From Otatea glauca (lineage: Eukaryota > Streptophyta > Magnoliopsida > Poales > Poaceae), in the NCBI GenBank assembly GCA_036346275.1, contig CM070719.1, forward strand, positions 16,905,185 to 16,969,184: 64,000 nucleotides of DNA. The letters are read 5' to 3'. The notes beneath the pieces were generated by a model, which was given only the letters and a program-made list of their open reading frames with translations, did no database searches and was not told where the DNA came from. Numbering within the stretch: the first letter of the stretch is position 1; each line of letters opens with the position of its first letter. Positions 22,604 through 34,608 of this stretch are shown one piece after another. Made by a program: the position numbers and the translations under genes.

Positions 22604-22933
22604 ATGGAAGAGATATGCATTGTTGATAGTGGCACAACAAATACCATCTTAAGAGAGTCCAAATACTTTCAGTCGATCATGAAGAACGCTGGAAAGATTA
22701 CTACGATCGCAGGAAGCGATTCCTATATAATAGGCTCCGGAAGAGCCACAATTATATTGCCAATGGGTACAACTTTGGTAATTGAAAAAGCCCTTTTATA
22801 CCCTGAATCAACGCGCACTCTCTTAAGTTTCAAAGACATCCGCGCCAATGGTTTTCATGTAAAAACCAATGAAGAAAATTGCAAAGAATACTTCTGCATT
22901 GTGAAGCACACGGTATGTGGAAAAATGGTATGA
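22604..22933 (+). pseudogene. Copia aspartic protease
   Basis: About 110 codons. The catalytic triplet is in IVDSGTTNTILRES (Asp codon at 22624). Later blocks GRATIILPMGTTLVIEKALL and TLLSFKDIRANGFHV match the copia protease region. A stop at 22931 separates it from the pre-integrase region. Confidence 0.8.
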
Positions 22934-23040
22934 GAAAGATGTCCCTCATTTGAATCTGGGTTGTACTACACGAAAATACATGCACCCAAAGTGTATACTT
23001 CCTTAAAGACTGTCTTTAGAAGCTCTGAGTTATTTTTTTA

Positions 23041-24558
23041 TGGCATTGTAGGTTAGGTCATCCTGATCTTAGAATGATGAGAAATATAGTGAACAACTCA
23101 CAAGGTCATGGCATTAATGTTAAGAATTTCCCGAATCATGAAGATTTTGTGTGTCCTGCATGTGCCACCGGGAAATTAATAACTAGACTCTCTATCATGA
23201 AAGTGCAAAGTGAAATTTCTGCATTCCTAGAATGCATCCAGGGGATATTTGCGGCCCGATTCAGCCCTTGTCCGGGCCGTTTCGGTACTTCATGGTGCTC
23301 ATCGATGCTTCCTCAAAATGGTCGCACGTATGCTTATTGTCAATAAGAAACCATGCTTTTGCAAAGCTGATCTCGCAGATCATAAGAATTAAGAATGCTT
23401 TCCCTAATCATCGTGTGAAGTCCATTAGAATGGACAATGCCAACGAATTTACTTCAAAGGCATTTGATGATTATTACACTGCAACAGGGATAGCAGTTGA
23501 GCACTTCGTACCGCACGTCCATACGCAGAATGGACTAGCTGAAGCACTAATAAAGAGGATTAAATTCATTGCCAGACCGTTTTTGCAGAGTTGTAACTTG
23601 CCCAACACTTGTTGGGGACACACAGTCCTGCACGTAGCAGCTCTCATCAATTTCAGACCTTCAGCCTACAACATCTATTCCCCTATGCAGCTAGTGCACA
23701 GGGTCATCCCGAAAATCTCCCATCTCAGAAAATTTGGTTGTATGGTATATGTTCCTATACCACCCCCACAGCGGACTACAATGGGCCCTCTCCGCAAGTC
23801 TGGGATATACGTTGGTTATGAGAGTGCATCCATAATCAGGTACTTGGAACCCATGACTGGAGACTTGTATACAACCCGATTCGCTGATTGCATATTTGAT
23901 GAGGATCATTTCCCGTCATTAGGGGGAGGAATCAACCTTTGGATGAAAAATGTCGGGATATCATATAGCATTCCACTGGGATCCCCGCACATGACCCCCG
24001 CACTAATGAAGCAAATCAAGAAGTCCAGAAGATAATTGATTTGCAGAATTTAGCAAATGAACTGCCTGATCATTTTTGTGACCTGAAGGATGTGATTAAG
24101 TCACATGTACCCGCAAGAAATGCACCAGAGATGGTGGAAATACCAAAGAAAACAAAAGGTATCCCTCATCTTGTTCAGAGGCCTCAAAGAAAAAGAACAG
24201 GAAATCTAGCTCCTTGAACCCAAAGTACCCGGAGACGTCTGGAGAAAACTGGGCGAGAGGACTTACCACAAACAAAAACGAAAATGCCCCAAGGAAAGAA
24301 GGGGAGCCAGTTGAGATTTGACACTGGAAAGAAGCCGACGGAAAAGACAATTCCAGACTTGAATCTTCCACTGCAGGAAGCCACCGGAAATAATGTGTGC
24401 GCACACATGGGCGATGAAAAGCTAAAGGAACTTACCCCCGCGATGGGAAAAAGCAGCGAAGAACAAGTAGAAGTACATGAAGCACCCCATGATGAAATGG
24501 CCATAAACTTTGTAATAACAGGAGAATCCCTTAATAGAGCAACGACCAATGTCGATGC
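23041..24558 (+). pseudogene. Copia pre-integrase and integrase, DD35E kept
   Basis: The zinc-binding pre-integrase (LGHPDLRMMRN, CPACATGK) is at about 23041-23190. After a frame change near 23230 comes the integrase core with DICGPIQPLSGPFRYF. Catalytic residues are D in MVLIDASSKW (23304), D in SIRMDNANEF (23433) and E in TQNGLAEALIKRI (23541), with 35 residues between the last two. The frame stops at 24035; a linker with further frames runs to 24558, where a solo LTR begins. Confidence 0.85.
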
Positions 24559-27446
24559 AGTAACATCACAAAAATTGAGTTTGGAATGTTTGAATCCAAA
24601 AATAAACCATTTGCATTTCTCTTGAATTAATTCCAGCTTAATTTGAATTTTCTATTAATGAAAGGATTTAATTTGACTAAACTATTCATCAAACTCAAGA
24701 TTTTCAGTTTTAGTTGGGTTCATTGTGCTCCAAGGAATTTTTCTATATTTTTGGGGATTTTTCTGAACTCATTTGATATTTATTTGAATTTATTTGATTT
24801 TATTTGAAATTCTGGCAATTTCTTAAATCGGAAAACGTTTTTTTTCAAAAACCCCTCTGGGGCCGAATCTCTTCCGGCCCGATCCGTTTTCGCCCCCTGT
24901 CGGCGTGCTCCGGCCCATCCTTTTCTTCCTCGTGGCCCGGCTCCGCCGCGCTCTCCGCCCACTCGCTTCCCTCTCCGGCCCGGCCGCTCCGCGCCCGCTT
25001 CGCCGCCCCGGCCGGCCGGCCCAGCGTGTCGCGCTCCACGAAACCCCTAGCGCCGCCAAGGCTCAAAACCGCGTCCCGCAGCAGCCTCGAGTCCGTGCGA
25101 CGCACGCCTCCCTTGGCTATAAAAGCCCGTGCCGCGCGCCTCCCGAGGTTCTCCTCTCCGCGTCGCCTCGTTTGCCCTATCTCTCGCTGCCCGAACCGCC
25201 GCCGTCGCTCCGCGCGAGCTCGCCGTTGCTTCCGCCGTGCCCGAGGTCTTCCGCCGCCAGGATCTCCGCCACCGGTCCTCCTTCGCCGCGGTTATCGGTT
25301 TCTTTGGGTGCATCGCGAGACCCTCTTCCCGACCCACTTGGTTTTTCGCCCGAACCGGTCCTCCTCCGCCGCTTGCCGTGTCATCCCCTTCGGCTCCGGT
25401 GGAACAGCGCCGCCGCCTCGCCGTCGCGTTGCGTCAAGAGCTTCAGCCGTCCGATCGCCAACCGATGCTCCAGATTGCGCCGCGTCTCCTCCGCCGCATC
25501 CTTGGTTCCTGGCCGCCCGATCTGGCCGTGCCACCGATGAGCGACGCGTGCGCCGCGTTAGTTGCTTGCATCAGCCGCCCGCGTCAGCGCTTGCGTCGGC
25601 CGTGCGCCGGGTGCACGGTGAACCGGCGCAGTGCCATGGACCGAGTCCACCGTGAACCCAATGACGTCAGCATTGCGCAATAAACCGATTTTCCAGTACA
25701 AAAATAAATCCGAAAATTCCTAATTTCTGATTTTCAGTCTTTTTCTCTGATTTAATTTTCCCGAAGCTCGTTCTCCCTCATACGAACTCCGATTGAGGCG
25801 ATTCAAGTTTCTAATTTTTTCTAAAATCAAGATATATCTTCCAGAGCTATTTATTTTCAGTTTTGAGCTTGTTTGAGTCTCTGTTTGGTATTTATTTGGT
25901 TTCGTTGCTTCTTTTCCGGTAGACGCTAATTCCGAGGGAGCGAACGAAGACTTTGAAGATCAAGATTCAACACTAGATCAACAAGGCAAGTCATAATCCT
26001 TTGATCATATTGATCCTATGTATACGAAAGTAATTTACTTTATTACAATTGCATGCTATTTTGTGTATCAATGCTTATTTAATGGGAGTAGATGTATACC
26101 TAGTTGACATTATGCCACCTTGATTAATTGGGATGCCATGTATCCATTGTTAAACCTAGGTTGGGACATTACTAGTTGGACATAATCATTATACCAACAT
26201 TGGGTTACGTAGCTATGCTTAGACATGCTTAGATATACGTTGGGATTCATGTCACACATTGAATAATGTTAATCTTGACTTAATGAGATATTGAATCGTG
26301 ACCGTTAGCCACTGTTATAAAATTTGTTGTACCATGGCGAGGTTTGCCATTGGTCTTGGTTGAACAAATTGTTTTCCCTCGGGCAAGTGATCGTGCAGTA
26401 AAGGGGGTGCTTCCTAGCACATTGGGATGTGGATGTCTTGCCTGAGACAATTTAAGGACTTAATCTTGTGCGCCATTGAACTGGGCCTAACCGTACTACC
26501 ACATGTCTGGAATGGGACAGACTTAGTTGATTAATTTGCAATGTCTAGCCTTGAGTACTGCCAGTTGGTGGTGTGGGTTCCGGGATGGACGGGTAGATTC
26601 GCAAGGCGCAAGAGGGGGCCCTAATGGGCGAAACCTTAGCGGCGATCGAGTTTAGACAAAGGCATTGTAAAGGCTTTGTCATGATATCTCTGCGACACAC
26701 CAAAGGAAGTGTGTTAGTAACGTTTGCACAAAGAGATGTTAATGTCTTGTGGGTAAAGTTGTACAACCTCTGCAGAGTGTAAAACTATTCGAATAGCCGC
26801 GTCCGCGGTCATGGACAAGCCCGGAAATTTCACACGGGGTATAGAGTGTTTCATAAAATGTGGAATGTGGAATTGTTGGGATGTGAACGGGGAGTTCACT
26901 GATGTTTTGTTGTCTATCATTGATCTATCAATCATTTATTTATCTTTTCATAAATATGCTTTCAATCTATTTATTGTATTTCAATTCAAGTTATTGCTTT
27001 CTGCAAATGAAACATATAGCCGTCCTTGTCAAGCCGCATGAATGTATTGCATCAATTCCCTACGACTTCTGTCGAGTACCTTTGTACTCACGGCTTTATG
27101 CCCTTGTTGATCGATTCTTTGAAGGAGATAATGAATATCATGAGGAGGATTCTATGAAGACTACGTGGATTAGGAAGGCGTTCCCAGACGATTGCTCGTG
27201 GCATGTCGAATGGCTCAAGTTATCTTTTTCGCTGCAATAGTATTTGTTTCTTAAGCCCTTAAGGCATAATGGTGTAAACATTGACCATAAGGTCGTTTGC
27301 TTTATTCAATAATGAATTGCTTCTTCTTAGTTAATTCGTTGTATGGAATGGTATTTCATCTATGTTTCCACTGTGTGCACTAGCGTGATCCTGGACTAGT
27401 GCAGTATACACAGAGGGTTTCGGATTTGTAAATCCGGGTCCCGACA
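24559..27446 (+). repeat. Solo chromovirus LTR inside copia pol (2888 bp)
   Basis: It begins AGTAACATCACAAAAATT (first T mutated) and ends GGGTCCCGACA. It is flanked by GATGC on both sides (24554-24558 and 27447-27451), and copia pol resumes directly. A TATA box TATAAAAG is at 25118-25125. The GC-rich block 24840-25680 carries open frames up to 283 codons on both strands, none with a domain. Confidence 0.9.
25118..25125 (+). promoter_or_regulatory. TATA box of solo LTR
   Basis: TATAAAAG after GGC, in the place equivalent to the TATA boxes at 43298 (plus) and 5007 and 37181 (minus) in the other chromovirus-type LTRs. Confidence 0.5.
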
Positions 27447-29134
27447 GATGCATACTTTGCAAAGAAGATTGACTCGATCATTGATCATGATCCCGAGCTT
27501 GCATCTCTCGCAGAGTACAAGAAAAGGCTAGATTGGGAAGAATGGAAGAAGGCAATCACTGCAGAATTAGTCTCTCTGAACAAGAGAGAGGTGTTTGGAC
27601 CCGTATGCCGCACACCTCCCCATATAAACCCTGTAGGTCACAAATGGGTCTTTGTTCGGAAGAGGAATGAAAACAACGAAGTTGTAAGGTACAAAGCAAG
27701 GCTTGTAGCTCAAGGTTTCACTCAACGTCCTAGGGTTGATTATGAAGAAACCTATTCTCCGGTCATGGGAGGAATTACCTTTAGATATTTGATCTCAATG
27801 GCAGTCAACTTGAAGTTGAAAATGAAGCTTATGGATGTTGTCACAGCATATTTGTAAGGAAACTTGGATTCGGAGATATACATGAAAGTATCGGAAGGTA
27901 TTCCTATCCCGAACCAAGACGGAGCAAATAGAAACATGTACAGTGTGAAATTGGAGAAACCACTGTATGGGCTAAAACAGTCAGGAAAAATGTGGTACAA
28001 TCGCTTAAGCGACTTTCTCTACAAGAAAGGCTACACAAACAGCGAAGATTGTCTATGCGTGTTTATACAGCGATCCCCGAATGGATTATGTATAATCTCC
28101 GTCTATGTAGATGACCTGAACATCATTGGGACGGATGAAAAAATTGAAGAAGCATGCTCATACTTGAAGTCTGAGTTTGAAATGAAGGACTTGGGTGAAA
28201 CCAAGTTTTGTTTAGGCTTGCAGCTTGAGCATGTCCAAGGAGGAATCGTGGTACACCAATCATCCTACACACAGAAAGTGTTGGAAAGATTTGGTTTTGA
28301 AAAGGCATATCCTGCAAAGACTCCAATGGTCGGAAGGTCACTCCAAGCAGACCTAGACCCATACAGGCCTAGAGAAGAGGGGAGGAAGTCCTGGGAGCGG
28401 AATTCCCATATCTGAGTGCAGTAGGAGCGCTCATGTACCTTGCAAATAGCATCAGGCCGGACATTGCGTTCGCCGTGAATTTGCTAGCCCGGTATAGTGC
28501 AGAACCCACCAAAAGGCATTGGAAAGGGATCAAGGACATCTTCTATTACCTCCAAGGAAGCAAAGATCTCGGCTTGTTCTACAGAAGAAACAATGAACTG
28601 AATTTGGTTGGCTACGCCGATGCAGGGTACTTATCAGACCCGCATTCTGCCAAGTCCCAAACTGGGTTTGTTTTCCTGTGTGGAGGAACAACAGTTTCCT
28701 GGAAGTCGTCTAAACAGACTCTTGTCTCGACGTCGACAAACCACTCATAAATCATTGTTTTGTATGAAGCCTCCCGTGAATGTGCATGGCTCCGAAGAAT
28801 GGTTCACCACATCCAGAAGTCATGTGGCTTAAACATTGAGCAAACTCCCACGATCATTTATGAAGATAATGCAGCTTGTGTTGCTCAAGTGCAGATGGGT
28901 TATGTAAAGAACAATCTCACGAAGCATATCAACCCCAAGTTCTTCTATGCTCATGAATTGTATAAGATGAATGAGATCAAGATACTGCATACTAAGTCGT
29001 GTGAAAATCTTGCAAACTTATTCACTATATCACTCCCAGCATCTACCTTTGAAAGGTGCGTTAAAGGGATTGGGATGATGAGACTTAGAGAAGTGCAGAT
29101 TTCAGGGGGAGATATTTCACATACTCCCACATAA
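27447..29134 (+). pseudogene. Copia reverse transcriptase and RNase H
   Basis: The RT domain (RVT_2 type) starts near 27640: HKWVFVRKRNENNEVVRYKA and RLVAQGFTQRPRVDYEET. A TAA follows TAYL at 27855. It continues with LYGLKQSGKMWYNRL and the catalytic YVDD at 28104-28115. A frame change near 28395 leads to SAVGALMYLANSIRPDIAFA. RNase H has GYADAGYLSDPHSAKSQTG and a TAA at 28748 where copia usually has SNHSEI. The end is LTKHINPKFFYAHEL with a C-terminal tail. The catalytic core is readable but at least three lesions block translation. Confidence 0.9.
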
Positions 29135-29370
29135 ACCTTAAATATGAGGTTTGAATACACAACATGAATCTCGAAGATTAGCAATTGAAGTTTTGGTGAA
29201 TTGTACTCTTTTTCCTTAGCAAGTCTTTCATGAAGTTTTCTTGCATAAGGTTTTAATGAGGCAATTCGTACAACGCAGTAAGCGTATGCTACGTACTCTT
29301 TCTCCAAGTATTTTTCCTACTGGGGTTTTCTGGAGTTTTAATGAGGCATATGCATCTCGCGGCAAATGGC

Positions 29371-29381
29371 CCAAGGGGGAG
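29371..29381 (+). other. Polypurine tract of copia element
   Basis: CCAAGGGGGAG lies directly before the 3' LTR, as expected for the plus-strand primer. Confidence 0.75.
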
Positions 29382-29607
29382 CGTTGGGAAACCATGTGGC
29401 CCACGAAGGCCCACGATGGCCCCTTAGCCAAAACCTAGGCGACTACTATATAAGGAGGAGGGGGTCTCCTATTGTACAGACAATTGAAAAGTAATAAAGA
29501 GTTCTCTCGCCGTTCCTCCTTAATTCTGTGTCTCTCTTGTCTCTCTGATCTCCACATATAATAGATTATTGGGAATTCCGGACTATTCAATAGCGAGATT
29601 CCCAATA
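29382..29607 (+). repeat. 3' LTR of copia element (226 bp)
   Basis: Same length as the 5' LTR. It starts CGTTGGGAAACC (first T changed to C) and ends TTCCCAATA. By eye, substitutions between the LTRs are few, so this insertion is younger than the unit duplications. Confidence 0.95.
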
Positions 29608-29920
29608 CATAATAAGGTTCTTTGGAATTATGAATGCATACATGCTGGACGGGGAACTTCTTGATCCATATGATCCGGTAGAAGTGATTGCCTTGTAGAT
29701 TTCTTACCCTTGCATACTGTGTGCCAGCGTATTGTGAAGGCAGGCATAGTGCTATTGGCCATGGATCATCAAGAGCTTACCATGCTAACTAGAGAGTACT
29801 GTAAGCACATGAAAAGGGAATATACATAATATTCTGTCTCACAACATGCTCCCCAATTTACTCGAAAGCCTTGAATTTGCGAAGAGGGGAGATCCAAGAT
29901 GGGCTGTGTTGGAAACTAGG

Positions 29921-30357
29921 GTGACCACCTAATACTACACTAACTATTTATTAAAGTCGGTTAGCTTTTTAATTTCTATTTACTTAGTGTACTATTTATT
30001 ATTGCCTTTGAGTGACTGAACTGCTCACGTTCACTACAAGAAATGGAATTATCAATCTGCAATAATTTTTTTCTTCGAGTTGATGCTAGAATTCGTAAGG
30101 AAACTAATCTCAAGTGCCAATCCTTGCGGTTTCTTCCTTGGGAATAATAGCATAGCTAATGCGGTTATGTGAAAGGGTCCCCTTAGAGGATATCATTCCC
30201 AACAAATTACTCTCAAGGACTGTGGTTGAAAGTGTGTCGTCTAAATTGCTGCATATAAAACCACTATTCTTAAGAGGCTCCCCTTGCTAATAATTTTTTA
30301 TTTCATATATTGGAAAATAATTATTTTGTTTTATTTTCCATCTTTTATTTTTATTTA
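29921..30357. other. U2/U3 junction, no gene seen
   Basis: AT-rich sequence with no domain or transposon end, between the end of the TyrRS relic and the Tourist-like MITE. The boundary of the tandem units lies here or just after. Confidence 0.4.
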
Positions 30358-30588
30358 GGGTGTGTTTGGTAGAGTTCCAGCTCCACCAGATCCGTGGATC
30401 TGGAAGAGCTGGGTATTCCTAGCTCCATCAGATCCGTGAAGTTGGAGCTATGAGTACATTAAGAGTGTTTAGATGGATCATCTTGTTTACATTTTAGACT
30501 AGAAATATAAACTTAATTCACTTTATTTTAGCCTACAAGTTTTAGATCTCAGGTGAAGCTGAGATCTGGAGCTCTACCAAACAGGCCC
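30358..30588. mobile_element. Tourist-like (PIF/Harbinger) MITE (231 bp)
   Basis: Inverted repeats GGGTGTGTTTGGTAGAG and GGGCCTGTTTGGTAGAG (right end reverse-complemented) are flanked by TTA on both sides (30355-30357 and 30589-30591), the Tourist target. Confidence 0.9.
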
Positions 30589-30707
30589 TTATTCTAATTA
30601 ACAATGATTTAATGTTATTGTCGATTGTATTTGGGCATGAAGTTATTTTTCTTGAAAGATGCCCACATCCAGCTCATACATTTTGATATATTCATGAAAC
30701 TTGCACA

Positions 30708-31345
30708 AAAAAAATCTTTCTATTGCATACCGATCAGCAACCCCAAATAACTGGCGAAGCATCTCTTTCTTATCATTGCCTTCAAAATCATCCAAATGGG
30801 ACAATGAGTTGGTCTAGATAAAATTATAGTTACCGGATTTGCTATAAATCCCTGTAAATCACGAACCGGATTCATCGAATCCGAACCAGTTTATGGTACA
30901 GGATTCATGTCCGTAGTGGAAATTAAAAGAAAAACTGGCAAACCACGAACTCGAATTCTGTACCGTAATGTACCGTAACTCAGATGAACTGTGTTTCTAG
31001 TAACTAGGGATAAAATGGAGTAGAACCCAAAATTATCTGGCTCCATCTCCTACACGAGGATACTTCAGGTTCTAACACTTGTGGATCTTTCACAATAACG
31101 AGGATACACTCAATCACGAGGCGATCAAACATTAGAAACTCCAATCCTTCCATCACATTTCTTTCCCTGAACTTTTTGCTGCCAGGGATGCTTCTTCTAA
31201 TGCTCTCCGAACTCAATACTTTTGTCACGTCCGCCCGCTTCCATTCTGATGCATGAGTCGGGGTACCCAATCTAAAGCCAAACAGAACCTTCACCTTGAT
31301 ATTCTTGCACATAAGGTCAATATACAACTAAGATGTACTTTTGAC
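30708..31345 (-). pseudogene. MATH-BTB relic, U3, minus strand
   Basis: MATH part at about 31327-31030: LMCKNIKVKVLFGFRLGTPT, HASEWKRADVTKVLSSESIR, RSIPGSKKFRERN, LVIECILVIVKDPQVLEPE. The BTB tail at about 30812-30708 reads HLDDFEGNDKKEMLRQLFGV and ADRYAIER. The stretch between the two is the same non-family sequence as in U2, so that replacement predates the U2/U3 duplication. Confidence 0.8.
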
Positions 31346-31371
31346 TTTTACAGTTCAATCAATCAAGGTAG

Positions 31372-32699
31372 TGTTAGTGTTATGCCCTTAAGCCAATCAT
31401 TTAGATGATTGTAACATGACTATGTTTATGAATAATAATATGATTATTGGTCCAATAAATGTATATCATTGTATTGATCAACAAGTATGTGACTTGCTTA
31501 TGAAGCTCTTTACTTATTGATGTAATTCGATAAATATCTCTGATCGTATATCAACGTTTAGGACAACGATGAATAGATCAGCACATGTAGTGATCGATGA
31601 TCATGCTTAATAGATCATGGGATATGGAGATATCATCTATACATTGTGGACGCATGTTGAAGAACATGGGTTAGATAGACCCGCTATGGGACACTGCGAG
31701 AATGTTACATTCTTATGTGTCATCAGTGTATCTCATACATAGTAGATGTATGATCCTTAGACCTGAGATTGTCATATTCCCTACATGTGTAATAGTTTTC
31801 CTTGGCCTATCAAACACTACTTCCTAACGTGCAGAGGGAAGTGAGCAGTCAAGATGGAATTTGCCTCTCCAATGAAACGGAGCTATATGACAAGGCCACT
31901 CGTGTGATATGATTAAGGAAGTGCATGGCCATGCCGTAATTGAGGAGTCAATCACAACTTATTAATATATCACGGATACGAGAGATGGATTGAATCATCA
32001 AAGGATGACATGCTTCTCGCCTTGAGTTCAATCTTCATATGCTTGGAAAAGGGATTATTACATGAGTACTTTTGATAGGTTTTGTTCGATTTGATCATAG
32101 TATGTTTGGGAGTTGGCATACTTTGCTAGGAGCTGCTACCAACTATTAGATTGAAAAGGAGTTTTCCGAATCCATGTCCAAACGTACGTGAACCTGCAGG
32201 GTCACACATTTAATGGGTTGGGATGCATTAATTTAGATTGGATCCGTAATTTATGGACCTCGTGGGCTTAGCACGCTGATGGGCCTTGGTTTAGGGTTTC
32301 ATCTCGTGGCTATATAAGGAGGGTAGGAGGGTGGGCACAGGGTGTGCTTTTCACGGTTTAGAAGTGATTCACCCGAAACCCTAGCCTCCTCCTCTCGCTG
32401 CCCCTGCCGAGCGACCAGGTACTTGCACACCGACGCACGGCATTCCATCTCTGGACGTGTGGACTACTGCGGTGACGCTCTGCGACTGCGGCGTGGGAGG
32501 ACGATCCACGGCGAAGCGAGGATGATCCACTCCATCGACGCAATGACTGCGGCGAGGACGATCCACTATATCGACGCGCGAAGGATTCCGCAACTGCGCG
32601 TCTAGTGGTAATCTAATCTGTGATCCCCTTCTTGCGAGTAGCTTTCTGGTTATGATGTAGATTTTTTTTTGCTAGTGTAGTATACCGCGTTCCTCTTCA
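31372..32699 (+). repeat. Solo LTR of an Angela/BARE-like copia family (1328 bp)
   Basis: TGTTAGTGTTATGCCC to CTCTTCA, flanked by GGTAG on both sides (31367-31371 and 32700-32704). The empty site (single GGTAG) is present in U1 at about 12172. It is closely related to the LTR at 58084-59456, which has a primer site behind it and fixes the plus orientation. A TATATAA box is at 32311-32317. It lacks about 40 bp present in the 58-kb copy near 58540-58580. Confidence 0.95.
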
Positions 32700-33480
32700 G
32701 GTAGTACCTCATTGACCAATCATACCTAGGGTTCCGAATTTCGTTTAAATTTTTTACGGCAGCCAACGAAATGTAAATCCCGAAATCTCAAAAAATTGAA
32801 ATAAAAAATATTCAAGTTGATTTCTGACTTTAATTTGAATTTTCAACATTTTTTCTAGGATTTTCTGGATTTTTGGTATTCAAAGAAAATGCTTATGAAA
32901 TAACCTAGTGGTTGTTCTGATTTTCAATCTTCGAATTCAAAGAATTTAAAGTCCAGAAATATTTTATTTAAGATCCAAATAATCCATATAGCCCCTCAAA
33001 AAAGTTTCATGAACTTTTGAATTTGGATGATTCTTCTGAAAAATCAAATACTGAATGTTGAATTAAAACTAAAATATGAAAATAATTTTCTAGAATATCC
33101 TAAGAATTCTTATGCTCTGAAAATTTTACAAAATCATAGGTATTGTCCCTGGATCATCTCCAAAAAGTTTCACAAAATTTGAACCTCATTTGTTAGCTTT
33201 AAGAATTCTAGAAGCCCTAGCCGCAAAATAAAAACCAAAATAAAATCGAGTTAAATCCCAAAATGGAAGGCGCCTTTGCTTTAAACCTGCTTTCCCAGTA
33301 AGGAAACACTTGAAGGTGAATACTCTATCCTTTCTCAACTAAACCTCTCTCTCTCTCTCTGACGAGTTGGGCCCGCTTGTCAGGTTGGGCCCGTGTGTCA
33401 GCTACCCTAGCCCGGTGCGCACCCAGGCGCACGCCCATACAGCATCGTGCGCACTCTAATGCGCCAACCTTGCTGCTCAT

Positions 33481-33616
33481 TGTCGGGACCCGAATATGCA
33501 AATCCGGACCCTCTGTGTATACTGTACTAGTCCAGGATCACGCTAGTGCACACAGGCTCAACATAAGTAAATATCACAATCATACATAGCGAAAGCATTA
33601 GGAAAGAAATCATACA
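33481..33616 (-). repeat. 3' LTR remnant (136 bp)
   Basis: Nearly identical to 34609-34744 (the end of the 5' LTR) and cut off at about 33616, where gag sequence begins. Confidence 0.85.
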
Positions 33617-34587
33617 TAGCAGCTTCCTCTCAATGGTCTTGAGCCAATCATCTGCTTCCGATGGTAATACATTTCCTGAAAACACCGGCGGACGAGTCCT
33701 TATGAATTCTGATAACCTTGAGTAGGGACGGAAATCATTGGTAGCAGATGGAACACTTCGTTGACATTGGCTTGGTTAGTCATATTCCGCATTTGCTTCA
33801 TCATTGCATGCATCAACTGAGTCTGAGCAGTCAAGAACTCTCTGAAACTCTGCATATCCATCTGATCGACGGTTGAAGAACTAATCCATTATTGAGGTTC
33901 TTCTTGGATTGATTTTCACTTGCGATTCTCGTAGTTTCCTCAAGTCTGATCCATCTGCTTGATTGCTTCACTTGGTTAGGGAAGAGGGGAATAGCATAGG
34001 TAAGAAGCAGAGATCTTAAAGCAGGGAGATAGGTTTAACCCAATAACTTAAGCAAACAATATTAATAACTTGGTATGGTTGCTTATATAAGCCTAAAAGC
34101 TCGCAACACATACTGCACACTCAAAGAATCCAGGAGAACCAATTCAACCTATACACACAAAACTACCGCCTACAAGGGTAACACTTCTATCTTAAGCAGA
34201 CGCGACTCCCACACATGAGTCTCAACTGGCTATTCGAAGCATAGGTCATTTAACTTCTGGAACACTTCACCGATCTACTCCTTCTTTGAGCTCGATGATT
34301 CCCTCCTTCTTGATCTTCAGGGTTGACAGCGAACATTTGATGCTTTCTTCTATGATGTGGCACGTCAACTACCAAGACAACTTAGATAAGGTTTTTAACT
34401 TGATCCAGCAAGGGAGAGAGAAAGAAATTCAGCAGGGGAAAAGAGAGAAATTTTGATTTAGAAGGAATAGAAGAATAAGATAAGTCAAGAACATATTATT
34501 CTTCCAAGTTAATTCTTTTCTTTTAGAAAATAATTTTGAAGTTCCTATAGAGACGACCAGACTATCTAGGGTCAAGGCCTACAGTCA
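33617..34587 (-). pseudogene. Leader and gag start of shrunken Tekay-like element
   Basis: Only the first part of gag (about 33975-33617) remains after the leader. It includes the Met/Gln-rich region and blocks matching 1309-970: a YSRLSEFIRTRPPVFSGN-like stretch and ADDWLKTIER. It ends at the deletion junction. Confidence 0.7.
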
Positions 34588-34604
34588 GTATGGCTCTGAT
34601 ACCA
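34588..34604 (-). other. Primer-binding site, initiator tRNA-Met
   Basis: Minus-strand TGGTATCAGAGCCATAC, 4 nt inside the LTR, identical to the site at 2517-2501. Confidence 0.9.
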
Positions 34605-34608
34605 CTTT

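Larger units (their letters stand above)
20314..29607 (+). mobile_element. Ty1/copia element with both LTRs, decayed
   Basis: 9294 bp including a later solo LTR (24559-27446), so about 6.4 kb of own sequence. Two 226-bp LTRs are flanked by a perfect duplication CATAA (20309-20313 and 29608-29612). Domain order is gag, protease, integrase, reverse transcriptase, RNase H, which defines Ty1/copia. Several stops and frameshifts are present. It was inserted in the TyrRS relic, whose reading frame continues on the far side. Confidence 0.95.
19930..29920 (+). pseudogene. Tyrosyl-tRNA synthetase relic, U2, split by a copia element
   Basis: Cytosolic-type TyrRS charges tRNA-Tyr. From the ATG at 19930 (GCCACCATGG context) only scraps of the N-terminus remain. 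Then come INVTKMVRAGYKVK, KNKFGGDLNNIRTIACYMID, MWKAAGMELDRVELIW and SDEINHHSDNAG, and a frame change into DIAEKRNLWSI at 20313. The copia element 20314-29607 follows. From 29613 it continues RFFGIMNAYMLDGELL, SYPCILCA, AMDHQELTMLTREYCKHMKRE and NMLPNLLESLEFAKRGDP. Plant TyrRS has QIM, YPCMQCAD, GMDQRKVNMLAREYC and LPGL..GQEKMSKSDP at these places. Stops, frameshifts and a lost KMSKS motif make it dead. Introns are absent over this span. Confidence 0.8.

Noticed and set aside
24804..25683. Long overlapping open frames (up to 283 codons) on both strands
   Set aside because: They lie in the GC-rich block of a solo LTR, have Arg/Ala/Pro/Ser compositions, show no domain, and sister LTRs do not keep them.
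33344..33361. (CT)n run
   Set aside because: Ordinary microsatellite of about 18 bp in an LTR.
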